Translations under genes and position numbers: made by a program
The notes under the pieces: model-generated
The model's database searches: none
The model's input: the letters and a program-made list of their open reading frames with translations, nothing else
What the model was told of the DNA's origin: nothing
In this document: one piece after another, positions 25,489 through 37,299 of the stretch
How the letters are laid out: every line of letters starts with the position of its first letter
How positions within the stretch are numbered: position 1 is the stretch's first letter
Source: Rhabditoides inermis
Lineage: Eukaryota > Nematoda > Chromadorea > Rhabditida > Rhabditidae
Reading direction: 5' to 3'
Length of the DNA: 64,000 nucleotides
NCBI GenBank assembly: GCA_963966185.1
Contig: CAWZYM010000339.1
Coordinates: 78,501 to 142,500 of the forward strand

Positions 25489-26148
25489 CGGTAGTCCCTC
25501 TGGTGTGCTGACTTGTCGAGTGCGAGTGCTCCATCTATTGCGCAGCCTCGCCTCGGAGTCTGTGCACCGGTGTGATACCCTCTTCTACCGCCCAATTATT
25601 TCGTCTCTTTCTGTTCCCTCCATACCATCCCGGTTGTCCCTCCGGTGTGCTGACTTGTCGAGTGCGAGTGCTCCAACTATTGCGCAGTCTTGCCTCGGAG
25701 TCTGTGCACCGGTGTGATACCCTCTTCTACCGCCCAATTATTTCGTCTCTTTCTGTTCCCTCCATACCACCCCGGTTGTCCCTCCGGTGTGCTGACTTGT
25801 CGAGTGCGAGTGCTCCATCTATTGCGCAGCCTTGCCTCGGAGTCTGTGCACCGGTGTGATACCCTCTTCTGCCGCCCAATTATTTCGTATCTTTCTGTTC
25901 CCTTCATACCACCCCGGTTGTCCCTCCGGTGTGCTGACTTGTCGAGTGCGAGTGCTCCATCTATTGCGCAGCCTTGCCTCGGAGTCTGTGCACCGGTGTG
26001 ATACCCTCTTCTGCCGCCCAATTATTTCGTCTCTTTCTGTTCCCTTCATACCACCCCGGTTGTCCCTCCGGTGTGCTGACTTGTCGAGTGCGAGTGCTCC
26101 ATCTATTGCGCAGCCTCGCCTCGGAGTCTGTGCACCGGTGTGATACCT
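25489..26148. repeat. 142-bp tandem satellite, about 4.6 copies
   Basis: Copies start near 25490, 25632, 25774, 25916 and 26058, an exact 142-bp period. They are more than 95% alike by eye, with only scattered substitutions (for example CCATCC versus CCACCC). Each unit contains TTGTCCCTCCGGTGTGCTGA and CACCGGTGTGATACC. The open reading frames inside are a by-product of the repeat. A single inverted copy is present at 26899-26992. Confidence 0.97.
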
Positions 26149-26297
26149 TCGCTGCTCTGCTCTCAATGAGCGTCGCTTGTGAAGACGGTGTGGCCTCTTT
26201 CGGAGACCACTATGGACAGGGCTCGAGAGAAGTGGTGAAGAGGAGTGTCGCGCGCGCGTCATAGATTGGTGGAGAGAGGAAGAGAGAAACAGAGAGA

Positions 26298-26337
<40 letters not shown>

Positions 26338-27676
26338 GAGAGAGAGGGAGGGAGGAAGAGGGAGATAGGTGGTGGCTACTACCCCATGAGGTGACTGCTG
26401 ACTGTTAGCGAGAGGGTCTGTTCGAAAGGCAGTCGAAGCCTCGTCAACATCCAAGCAGGTGCGTTCGTGCGTGACGTCATGTGGCGGGGAAGGTGACGCG
26501 TTGGTGTGTTTCAGAATGTGACGGACCTGGTTGTGATGGGGCAGATTGGAAGCGGGGATCGCGTCTCCCGCTCACTCTTTCTATCACCCGTTCTCGTTTG
26601 CCTAGTCGTTGCCAGCACCGCACTCAACCAGAGTGTGTTGTGATGTCATATACTTGGTATGCTGCGTTGTTTGGGAATAAATATTTTAATTACTCTTTTT
26701 TATTCATTGAGCGAAGCAGAATCCACCGGAATCGTCATCTACGGTACTACAGGTTCGAGCGAGCTATCGGTATGATTGGTATTCGCTGTCCCTATACGAA
26801 ATATGTACTTTACCGTAACCCATATGTGTGATTTACATAATTGATTATTGGAATTGGAACGTCGGGAGAAAGACATCTAGGGACAGAAGAAGATTGATGG
26901 TATCACACCGGTGCACAGACTCCGAGGCAAGGCTGCGCAATAGATGGAGCACTCGCACTCGACAAGTCAGCACACCGGAGGGACAACCAGGGTGGCTATG
27001 GAAGGAGAGAGAGAAAATCAATATACCTGAATATGGGGAATGTCGAGGCAGTTCACACCAACAGCTCACATCCAATAGCCTGAAATGGACATGTTAGTCT
27101 CTTTCCCTCTCTACCACTCACCATCACCGACTCATCTCTTTCATCACTCACTATCACTCACTCGCTTCCTTCCTGTCCTTCTTGCCAGCGCCCCGTCTGT
27201 CAGTACATCTCCTCTCCTCTCTCCCCGTTCACCCACCGAGTTGCCCCTCTCTCGGTTCAGTCGATTCCAGGTTCGCAGCCTGTGGCAACCATCGTCTGTG
27301 TGCAAGAGAGGGCAGACCGATCCATCGATTCGGTCAGCCCTGCCTCTCCTCTTTCTCTCCAGCCACCGTCCGCCTTTCGATACATTCATCTACTTCTTCC
27401 ATTTATGCATGTTACCTGTGTTTATTCATTTCGTGCAAGACATCACCGAAACCGCGAAATTTCTTTCTATCTGTGTATGCTATAACCGTTTGATTAATGC
27501 GCTCAATTTGTGTAATTTCACTTAATTCTGTTCTCATTTGCGAATTCATTCTGTTCTCCCGTCAACTTTCTCTGCGCTCTCTCGCTATCACCACGCTTTC
27601 TACTCATCTATCAGCTGATCGAGGCACTGTCTCAAATTCGACATTCATATGCATCTGATTTTCACCTGCCTCTGTA

Positions 27677-27733
<57 letters not shown>

Positions 27734-28171
27734 GAAATCAGCTGATCACGCTGCCAGCTACCGATGTCTTTCCCCTGTTCCTAATTCAACTCGGTTAGCA
27801 TTTTGCCAGATGCCAGCTATAAATGACGTTCATTGCCCTATCCCTCTCACAGTCACTCACTCACTCACTCACTCACCCATCTTCATTCTTCCTCTCCAGT
27901 ACGCGTTCTTGGTCAGTAGCCGTGCCCAACCGTGCATTTCTTCGTCGTGTTGGCTGCAATAGTCCTAGTCGCTGTAGAAACTAGAAGTGCTCATGGTATT
28001 GTCTCCGACCCTCTTATAACACGTGCACTCTCTCACCGATCTGCCCATGCTACCATTCGATTCGCATGCGCGCCGCAAATGTATCATTATCATTATCATG
28101 TATGCATACATATGTCCGAGTGAGCTTCTTCAATCCGAAAATACCATGCCCTAAACAAAACAATGTTACAG
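26149..28171. other. Upstream part of the coiled-coil gene or intergenic; microsatellites; no firm exon
   Basis: Contains (GA)n at 26280-26350, (CTGT)n and (CT)n at 27675-27730, and a (TCAC)n run near 27850. Possible plus-strand exons are 26515-26580 (NVTDLVVMGQIGSGDRVSRS after TTTCAG) and around 27190-27400 (VATIVCVQERADRSIDSVSP). I cannot join these in phase to each other or to the exon at 28172, so they are noted only. Confidence 0.4.
26899..26992 (-). repeat. Solitary inverted copy of the 142-bp satellite unit
   Basis: Begins TGGTATCACACCGGTGCACA and ends GGAGGGACAACC, the reverse complement of about 94 bp of the array at 25489-26148. It lies about 750 bp away from the array. Confidence 0.95.
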
Positions 28172-30652
28172 GTAATATCGATAGAAATGTTCTATCCGCG
28201 TTCTGCGACTGTTACCCGGCCGGACCAGCCGGTGCAGCGCACTGGAGAGGGTGAGCAGGTATGTTTCCTATCTTCTATCATCCCTATCTTCCTCTTATAC
28301 TGTCTATTTCCATTTCCCTTTTTCCTCTTTCTATTTGTGACGTCATGGTTGTTTCAGGCGGAGTGCGGCTACCGCATCAACACTCCGCCGACTCCCCGAC
28401 CCAACCCCCTCGAGGTGCGTTCAGAGCGCACCGAGAGGACCACGGTGAGGGTGAGTTACGTCTTGACCTCTCTGTCTCCTTCTCATCTAATCTATATCTT
28501 CTATTCCTCTCTCCCCATCTCTCCCCACAGGAATACCTAAATTATCACCAAATAAGACAAAGGAGACAACAATGACACTCACTGATAAGAAACATGTTGC
28601 AGGAGTGCAAGGTGTGCACTCGAGAGTGCGTGGAGTGCCACTCGGCACCGCGTATTCTGCTCGAGAGGGCGCTGGAGCAGATGGAGGCCGTCCAAGAGGA
28701 GGCGGACAAGACCGCCGCTGCCCTCCTCGCCGCCAGACGGGAGGAGCGGCAGCTGTACGCCTTCCTCAAGGATGAGCAGGAGCGCCACCAGGTGAGTGGG
28801 TGGGGAGAGTGGAGCAGTGGGTGGGCAGACAGCACGCTCACCTGTCCGTGTTCAGCGCGCGATCCGCGAAGAGGCCGAGAGGCACGGCCGCGTCATGCGG
28901 TTCGTGCGAGTGCGCGGTTGGCAGGGTGTCAGCATGCTGGACGCCGCCCACCAGCACATGGATGCGGTCGATCGAGAGGCGAGTCTGAAATGAGAATCGT
29001 AGCTTACGTGTCCCCATACTGTTGGATATAGCATTCCGTGCACGTGTATACTACCATCTCTGTTGTTCACTTTGTATGACTAACTTGCATATGCTAATGT
29101 GGTGTTGCAGGAGTCGGAGGAGTCCGAGCCGGAGGACACCATGGAGATGGAGGAGGCTCGAGGCGAGTGTCGCGACGAGTCGGCGGACCGCCGCAGCGTC
29201 GCCTTCCACAAGGTAGCTTATTCACCACTCTCACATTCGGTCTATGTCGATACGGGGGCGTGCACGCGTTTCAGACGGTGCTCGTGGAGAAGGAGAGGCT
29301 GCGACGGACGGAGGATGTGGCGAGTCGAGCGGACTGGGCCGACAAGGTGGGCCTGCCACATTCGGCTATTCGACCAAGAATGGGTGGCGAATCGTTCGGG
29401 AACAGTCTGTTCGACGCACAGCAAATGTCAAAAGCCACATAGGCGAAAAAACGCAGATATTAGGTGTGAACAAGATGTGTTAAGTGGGACGCGCAGAGGG
29501 CGAGGCATCGTCGAGAGAAGGAGGCCCTCGAGCGCGAGCTATCAGAGCGGCACCAGAAAGAGCAGAACGAGCTGGAGCAGCTGCAGGAGCAGGTGGAGAC
29601 GACCATCAACGTGAGTGGGCGTGTATCACACGGAATATGAAACACATACACAATAACAGACATACACACTTACCAACACACCAACCCTCACCTGCATGTA
29701 AACATAATTCACAATACGATTTCTCGCCCCTTTTTGAAGCGTAAACCACATGGAACATGGGACTAGTGAGCGCTGTGGCAGCCGTACTGACCGTGTGTGG
29801 TGTTGCAGGCGACTCTCCAGGAGGAGACGCGCGAGGAGCAGAATTCTGCCCACTCCCACTCCGAGAACCAGCTGGCGCGAGGCGAGCCGCTCGCCGATTC
29901 GAGATCGGACAACCGCAACCACGCCTCCAGAAAGGTAGATTTACACTTCCTACCGTATTATCCTGCAAAAAATAGTGTGTGCGTGGACCGAATGGGATTG
30001 GAATGATATCAAAGTTAGTAGTAGATGATTTGTAGTTTGTACTGCTTGCATCTGACCCTAACAAAACAACATGAGTGATTTCAATTGAGACAAGCGCCAA
30101 CAGGTTATCTGCGAACTAGGCAGTGATTATGGCAGGGACAGAAGTGGTTTGCGAGAAGGCGAATAGAAGAGGGAGAGAGAGAGAGAGAGAGGGGGGGGGA
30201 GAGAGAGAGTAGGCACGTGGGGTTAGCCGTCGTGGCACACACAGCACATACACGCAATGCCTCGCCTCACTTCGTTCTTTGCAGCGCCTCGCTGTCGGAC
30301 GGCGCCTCGCTGGAGACAACAGGCCCGGCAAGTTCGCCGGCCTGGATCCCACCGAGACGCTCAGGAAGGTACGTCATCACGGCATCCTTAAATATATGCA
30401 ATTCGTCTCTTCCTCAAAATGTCTCCATCGCTGATCTTGTTTCCAACGTATTATCTTTTGTTTCATTTTCGGATGTTTTGTTACATGAGAGTGAGATGAA
30501 AATCGAGTTACCAATAGACACTCGGATCAGAATAGAACGTAAGCTATCCATATTCATATCCCACGAATCCCGTCCGAGAAAGACTACAAACAGTGAAACT
30601 CACTGTACAAGTCTCTCCATCTCTCTCTCTCTCTCCATCTCTATCTCCATCT

Positions 30653-30686
<34 letters not shown>

Positions 30687-30905
30687 ATTACCACTTCCAT
30701 TTGCTATTACTGTCCTAGAAAGACTACAAACAGTGAAACTCACTGTACAAGTCTCTCTCTCTCTCCATCTCTATCTCCATTTTCATCTCTCTCTCTCTCT
30801 CTCTCTCAAAATTACCACTTCCATTTTGCTATTACTGTCCGAGAAAGACTACAAACAGTGAAACTCACTGTACAAGTCTCTCTCTCTCCATCTCTATCTC
30901 CATCT

Positions 30906-30959
<54 letters not shown>

Positions 30960-32940
30960 ATTACCACTTCCATTTTGCTATTACTGTCCGAGAAAGACTA
31001 CAAACAGTGAAACTCACTGTACAAGTCTCTCTATCTCTCTCTCTGTTTCAAAATTACCACTTCCATTTTGCTATTACTGTCCGAGAAAGACTACAAACAG
31101 TGAAACTCACTGTACAAGTCTCTCCATCTCTCTCTCTCTCTCTGTCCTCATCTTCATCTCTCTCTCTCTCTTTCTCTCAAAATTATCATTTCCATTTTGC
31201 TATAACTGTTGACTACTACTCCCTATTTTCTACGACAAAAGGCACTATAGAAGTTGAAACTTGGGGAACATATGCGGCTAGAATCATTGTGAATGGAGGC
31301 AGATAACAGCTAGAATGAACGTGGACGGAGATAACAGCTACATTGAACTAGGTGAACAGGGATGGCAGTGGATACAGTGTTGGAATAGAATAGTGCACAA
31401 CACCTCGACCTTGCAGACGCTACACAGCACAGCCCACGTCGAGGGAAAGCGCCCGGACAAGTACGCCGGTGTGAAGGCGACGGAGAAGAACATTCTGGTA
31501 GGCTTCATTCATTGCTTCGGCCAGCATGACTCATGCACGCACTCGTCATCCATTCACCCCCTATTCCACCCACATTCTCCTCCTTCTCTCACTCCTCCTC
31601 CTCTCATCCACCTCTTATCTCTCTCCCCCTCTCTCTCCCTCCCTCCATCTCCCCTCTCTCTCTCTCCCTCCCTCCTTTCTCTCCCTTCCTCCCCTCCCTC
31701 CCTCCCTCCCTCTCTCTCTCATCCCTCTCTCCCTCCCTCCCCCCCTCTCTCTCTCTGTCAAGTTTCCTGTTCCAACATTTTCCTTTTCAGGTGCACAGAC
31801 AGCGCCCGGTGGAGAAGAGCACGCGGTGGCCGCGACTGTGCTCGGCCCCCAAGCCCCCGCCCGGCGACAAGGTACTTCACTTCTTGACTATCCCATTACT
31901 GCTACTTATTACTCATTACTATCTACGCGAACTGTTGGAAGGAACTATCGAACTTTCGAATTTAAAGAAATAAAACATGAGCTACTTTGCGACCCGACGT
32001 CTAGCCAATAAGCATAATCGAAAAACTTGGGCACATGTATTGCTGGAAAGATTGAAACATCTATGCACAACATATCAGTCGGTATCATTTGTGTTTTTCG
32101 AGCGTTTTGAGCACTTCGTTTTATTGAGGGAATTCGGTGAGTACGCAATGAAAATTAAAAGTTGTAATGCACAATATTGTCAAATCATTGCATTCTGACA
32201 AATATGCGAATCTCTCTCTCCATCTCTTTCTCTCCCTCCCTCCCTCTCCCTCCCTCTCTCTCCTCCCTCTTCCTCCCTCTCTCTCCTCCCTCTCCCTCCC
32301 TCCCTCTCCCTCCCTCCCTCCCTCCCTCCTCTCCCTCCCTCCTCTCTCTCCCTTCCTCCCCCTCCCTCCCTCCCTCTCTCTCTCTCCCTCCCTCCCTCTC
32401 TCTCTCTCCCTCCCTCCCTCTCTCTCTCTCAATTACCACTTCCATTTTTCTGTTACTGTTGACTACTACTTCCTATTTTCTACGACAGAAGGCACTATAG
32501 AAGTTGAAACTTGGAGTACATGTGCGGCTAGAATCATTGAAACACGTATGGTTACAGATCCGCCGCGGCGCACCCGTGACAGAGAGGAGGGAGCATCTCC
32601 TGGGGGCCGCGGTGTTTTCACCGGACCCGTCCACCCCCTCTCTCGTGCTCACCCCCATCCCACCTCTCACGTTGTCGCCACCGGATGCCACTCCGCTCTC
32701 GCCGCCGAACGCCGCTCCCAAGACCAGCACCCCCAGACAGGTGAGGTTCTCGTTCCGCTATCTGAAAACAACACGTTATTCGAGACTGCATTGGACTCAG
32801 TGCAATTGTGCACATTCATCACTTTCTGTACATGTGTGATTATCAATGTTCAGGAGGTGCGTGAGTCACCTGCTGAGAAGGTGAAGAAGAACCGCTTTGG
32901 CCGCGGTCTGCGAAGGAAGGTACGGGTCTTTAAGGTTTTC

Positions 32941-33008
<68 letters not shown>

Positions 33009-36000
33009 AAGAGAGAGGGAGAGAGAGGAAATGTTGCAGATGAAGAAGCTGAAGAACAAGCTCGGCAAGCTGCAGAAAGAGTTCAGCGACCACTTCAAGA
33101 ACAGGAAGAGCGGGGAGGAGGAGGAGGAGGAGGAGGAGGAGGACAACGGAGACAAGGCCGAGGTCGCCCGTGCTGCGAGCAGCGACGAGCTCGAGCCAGC
33201 ACGGAATTTGGTGAGTGGGGTTGTCTGAGTCTGGAGCTCCTGTCTCAACTCATCACTTTTCTCGGAAGTGATGATTTGAGAGAGTATGCTCATGATGATT
33301 TTTGGGTGTATCTTTCGTACTAAGAAAATGAACGAACAATCGCATCGGATCAAATGGGGGGGGGGGGCGAAAATCGGGAGCACGAGAGGGAGAATGAGTC
33401 GCGAAGAAAAAAGAGAGAGAGAGAGATAATCTAGAAATGTTTGCAGACCGTTCTGATTGAGGAGGAGGAAGAGGAGGAGGAGCACATGATTGAGGAGGAG
33501 GAGGAGGAGGAGGAAGAGGAGCAGGAGCGCATGATTGAGGAGGAGGAGGAGCAGGAGGAGCAGGGGCGCATGATAGAGGACGACCTGGCCAAGGTGAGAG
33601 ATGCGAGAGAGTATGTGTATCAGAGAGTATAAGAGGAAATCAATCGTGCAATCGTGATCGGGATGATATCGGGATAGAAAAATAGACATAGCATTCGAGT
33701 GCGCGACTGGCAAAGAAGTGGAAATGAAATGAAACACAATAAAACCGATGCGGGAAATGCGTCTGCGATTCGCCGAAACATGAACGCAGAACGCAAAGAC
33801 AAGAAGGAGTGGAGTAGAGAAACTAGGTGTACCACACTGACGGTTGTGGCAGCAGTCGACTGCGGTCTGCTCCATCTTCATCCCTCTGCGCACGCGAAAC
33901 GCTCACTCGTCCTGCCAGTTCTGCACCCTGCTCCCTCCTCGCTCCACGCGCATTCGCCTCGGCCGTCGGCCCCAGAACCTGTGACCACGTTTGGTGACTC
34001 TTTCTCCCGCTCTCGTCGACTCGTAACCCGTCGACAATCGTCGCACGCACCTGTCGACGACGCTCCGACCAGTTGGGAGATGAAGGGCGGCTTCCGCGCA
34101 CGCTGCGCCCCTTCCTCATGGAGTGGCAGACGCCCACTCGGTACAACATCTGCAACAACGAGACTGACATCAATAATCACATACAGTTCCTTGTGTTTTA
34201 TTCACATTACTAGTAAATACAACGGTTCGCGCAGCGCAGCGGACTCTAATCTGCACAGTGCTAGTAGACATAGTCCACTGGTGTTTTTTCTTCAAATTCG
34301 ATTCCGGACGTGCGAGTGTTTCGAAGAGACGGAGCGCATATATCGCCTCTCGTCCGTACAACGCATGCAATGCAGGCACATGAGGATACGCAGTCGATGA
34401 AAAGGGTTCGAAACAACAAGATGTAGAACCAATCCGGACAATTTTGATTTTTTTTCTATTCCCATACATATAGTACTACGTACTCGATACGGGTCGCCTC
34501 TCGCGCACGGCACGGAGAAGGACGCTCTTCCGACCGTCGACGCGTAACCAGTCGAGCACGCTGCTCCGGCGAGCCCCGTGCCCCGTGTCAACTGCCGCGC
34601 TCTGAAACAAGTGGGAAAACGATGACACGCGATACACGACTCGATTGCTACGCATACCGTTCCGAACACGGCCACTTCTTTTTCGCAGCGGGCGCCAGTA
34701 CACACGAACGCCGTGTGAGAGAGCACGCATCTGCAACATGGATCCCTTGCTCCGTTTCTCTCATCCCACCATTCTCACCGGCACGCAGCACACAGATGCG
34801 CGCCCGACCGTCTGCCGCGCTGCTTCTCGCTGCGGGGGGGGGGGCAGAAAGGGCACTTGCTGCTCTCCACCCCACTCTTCGCCCTGGTCCACCACAATCT
34901 CCGCAGCCGCAGTTGCTCCAGCGCCCGCCACCTAGGACACAACAATCAAAACATCAATCGATTCAACGTTTATCCCGTATCGCATTATGTGACTACTCCC
35001 ACTCTCCTCCCTCTCAATGTACTCCTATTCGACATGTACTACGCAACTACTAACTCGGGCGACTCAGTCACTCTCCCATTTCGCTGCTTCCTGTCCCACA
35101 ACAACCGGTCACGTACCACATATGTGGCACTTCTGTGCTGGTCATCTCATTCGATGTTGGTCATGTGGTTCGTCCCAAGACAAGAGTGCGCGAGCGCGAG
35201 CCTACTTGCACCGTACCTACTTGCTGAAGTTGTCGAGCTGGCGGACAATGCGGGTTGGCGGCCATGTCAAGTTCGCCTGCTGCACCCGCCTCTCAACCCA
35301 TCTCGATTCTTAAATGAGTACACTCGGAAAGTGGAACGGAAGCGTGGTCATATTGCAACTCACGATCAGTGTGTGCTTGTGGAGAAGGCGGACGGCGAGG
35401 TTCTCCGTCAACCAGCGGCTGCTAGTGGGTGGACTGCGTCTGCGAGCGACGACCGCCACTGCGCCGCCGCCAACGCCCCGCCTACTTAAACAACGCCAGT
35501 CTTTCATCACTATCACGCGTGAAACAAGAAATCAATCCACAAACAATACGTTGCAACAAATATCCACATTAATAATATGTATCCGCTTTATATCGATGTG
35601 ACACAATCCATTCCTTTTAAATGTTCACCTGGGTTGAGTGCTCGCACTCAATCGATACAATTCGCGAATAGTATTGTTAACGTGATGAAACACAACGCAA
35701 TCGTCCGTGTTCACTCTCACCTGTTCTCACTGTCCGATCCGAGTGAGCGAGTGACGGAGTGAGTAGAGTAGAGCAGAGCAGAGTGGACTCTGTAGGCACA
35801 CAGATTGTTCTCGAATACGACGGGCACTCGACACACCTCGCCGCGTGTTGACCGTCGCAATCACTGCTCCTTTGTCGACCGACGCCCGACGCTGCCCCAT
35901 CTCGCGCCACATGAACCGCTCACACCCGAATGTACCGAGAATAGAACGCATACAAATGAACAACTCACACGGTGAGATGCCATTCCATTCGCACACACCT

Positions 36001-37299
36001 CCCATCGCGCACCCGCCTCGCACCACCTACAATCAACACATCAATATGACATATTCAAAGATGAATAGAGCGCCGAGGGCGGAAAAGACAATAGACATAG
36101 TCAAGTAATGTTCGCTTTTCAGAAACATCCGCGGAAGGACGGCATTGCCGTGCGCGCCATCGTGAAGGCTTTGAGGGACGACGGCATCGAGATCGCCGGC
36201 GAGGAGCTGGAGACCCTGCTCGCGAGACACATGGCACAGAAGGAGAAGCGGGCGCTCGAGGAGAAGGAGACGCCGCAGGAGGAGACCCCGCAGGAGGAGG
36301 TGCCCGAGGAGGGAGGCGCGGCCGCCGAGACGCCCAAGGTCGCTGACGCGTCCATCCCCGCCACTCCGAGTCGCGCCCAGTCGCACGCGTCACGCACCCA
36401 CAGCGGAGACGACTCCGACGACTCCGACGACTCCGACGACTCCGACGAATCCGATGACTCCGATGACTCCGACGACGACTCGACTCTGACAGAGTCTATG
36501 GCCAGGCAGCAGGAGCCAGCAGCTGTCGACGACCCCGCCCCGCCCAGCAACGATCCTGCGACCGCCTCAGCCAACGGCCAGGAAGACGCCGACGCGCGCA
36601 CACCAGAGATTCCCAGGTGAGTGGGAGTGAGTGGGAGTGAGTGGGAGTGAGTGGGAGTGAGTGGGAGTGAGTGGGAGTGAGTGGGAGTGAGTGGGAGTGA
36701 GTGGGAGTGAGTGAGTGTGAGTGTGAGTGAGTGTAAGTGAGTGTGAGTGTGAGTGTGAGTGAGTGAGTAGAGTGTGAGTGAGTGTAAGTGAGTAGGAGTG
36801 AGTGGGAGCGAGAGGGAACGAGTGAGAGTGCGGGAGGGAGGCAATTGAGATGATGTGTGCCTTGCAGCCGGCGCCTCGTGACCGCCATCAAGATGCGCAA
36901 GCTCACCAACGGCACCGCAGTGGCCGGCACTGGCGCCAAGCAGCAGCAGCGCAAGCAGGCGCCGTCATCGGCTTCCATCGCGTCGACCGCTACCCGCCAG
37001 CAGCCCACGAGGCGGTGCAAGAGGTGCGTGTTGTGTGCGTGCTATGAGAAGAGACGGGAGAGAGGAGAGCGACAGCATCACACGCCAACTGTTTCAGCGC
37101 TCCCGTGTCGCCATCGCTCAGCGGCAGTACAGCGAGCGGCCGGGGTGGCAAGCGTAAGATGGGCGTGACGCCCAAGAAGGAAGCCGAGCAGCCGTCGCAG
37201 CCGTCCAAGGCACATACGAACAAGGGGAGCAGCAAGTCCAAGCCCGGGAAGACCTCGCAGCAAGCCGGCGCCGGAGCGCACGGCTCTAGCAGGTGCTAG
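28172..37299 (+). CDS. Long coiled-coil, Glu-rich and Ser/Asp-rich protein (5' end not resolved)
   Basis: Exons: 28172-28258, 28358-28450, 28603-28791, 28856-28978, 29111-29212, 29275-29346, 29485-29610, 29809-29934, 30285-30368, 31417-31497, 31791-31871, 32558-32740, 32854-32919, 33040-33210, 33447-33593, 36123-36616, 36868-37023 and 37098-37299 (TAG). The first fifteen are all multiples of three and phase 0-0. The predicted protein is over 800 residues. In order it has a Cys pair block (ECKVCTRECVECH), a coiled coil (LLERALEQMEAVQEEADKTA; EALERELSERHQKEQNELEQ), Ser/Pro-rich segments, a basic block (KKNRFGRGLRRK), a second helix (KLKNKLGKLQKEFSDHFKN), poly-Glu runs, a helical domain (GIAVRAIVKALRDDGIEIAG), a DDSDDSDDSDES acidic repeat and a Lys/Ser-rich tail. 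It resembles a nuclear or cytoskeletal scaffold, but I recognise no family. Intron 28979 begins with GC. The intron 33594-36122 holds minus-strand exon-like blocks. Confidence 0.65.
30560..31205. repeat. Tandem array of about 5 units (90-150 bp) inside an intron
   Basis: Units start near 30570, 30710, 30836, 30985 and 31078. Each begins with AGAAAGACTACAAACAGTGA, continues into a (CT)n tract of variable length and ends CAAAATTACCACTTCCATTT. Length differences are mostly in the CT tract. The array lies in the intron between exons 30285-30368 and 31417-31497. Confidence 0.95.
31184..31302. repeat. Dispersed direct repeat, copy A
   Basis: About 115 bp (core GTTGACTACTACTCCCTATT ... GAAGTTGAAACTTGG) recurs at 32428-32545 with a few substitutions, in the next-but-two intron of the same gene. 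Both copies follow a (CT)n tract. Confidence 0.9.
32428..32545. repeat. Dispersed direct repeat, copy B
   Basis: Second copy of the unit at 31184-31302, again directly downstream of a (CT)n/(CCCT)n tract (32215-32430). It ends just before exon 32558-32740. Confidence 0.9.
32943..32998. repeat. (GT)n microsatellite
   Basis: About 27 GT dinucleotides in the short intron between exons 32854-32919 and 33040-33210, followed by (GA)n. Confidence 0.97.
33820..36050 (-). CDS. Minus-strand exon-like blocks nested in the large intron of the coiled-coil gene
   Basis: GC-rich blocks with minus-strand splice signals lie at about 34040-34158 (MLYRVGVCHSMRKGRSVRGS), 34487-34602 (RSSVLDWLRVDGRKSVLLRA, donor GTACGT), about 34790-34935 (AEIVVDQGEEWGGEQQVPFL), about 35230-35308 (RWVERRVQQANLTWPPTRIV), 35364-35484 (SPPTSSRWLTENLAVRLLHK) and about 35970-36030. 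A motif near GGTTACGCGTCGACG recurs at 34035 and 34530, pointing to internal duplication. I could not join these blocks in one continuous frame, so the gene may be decayed. No family recognised. The host-gene reading of the flanks (exons 33447-33593 and 36123-36616, both phase 0 at the join) makes the nested arrangement plausible. Confidence 0.35.
36617..36840. repeat. (GTGAGTGGGA)n array made of 5' splice-site consensus
   Basis: The intron after exon 36123-36616 starts directly with about nine copies of the 10-mer GTGAGTGGGA, then degenerates to GTGAGTGTGAGT to about 36840. Every copy contains GTGAGT, a consensus 5' splice site. Confidence 0.97.

Noticed and set aside
25489..26454. Overlapping ORFs of about 100-210 codons in the satellite
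   Set aside because: Each repeats every 142 bp on both strands and is explained by the tandem array.
30217..30861. 214-codon plus-strand ORF
   Set aside because: It crosses a well-supported donor at 30369 and then runs through the intronic CT-rich tandem array.
32850..33893. 347-codon minus-strand ORF (Ser/Leu/His-rich)
   Set aside because: It is antisense to supported coiled-coil exons and to GT, GA and GAG repeats. The plus-strand reading has proper splice sites and phase.
36119..37020. Minus-strand Ser/Thr/His-rich ORFs
   Set aside because: They are shadows of the DDS-repeat exon and the GTGAGTGGGA array read in reverse.
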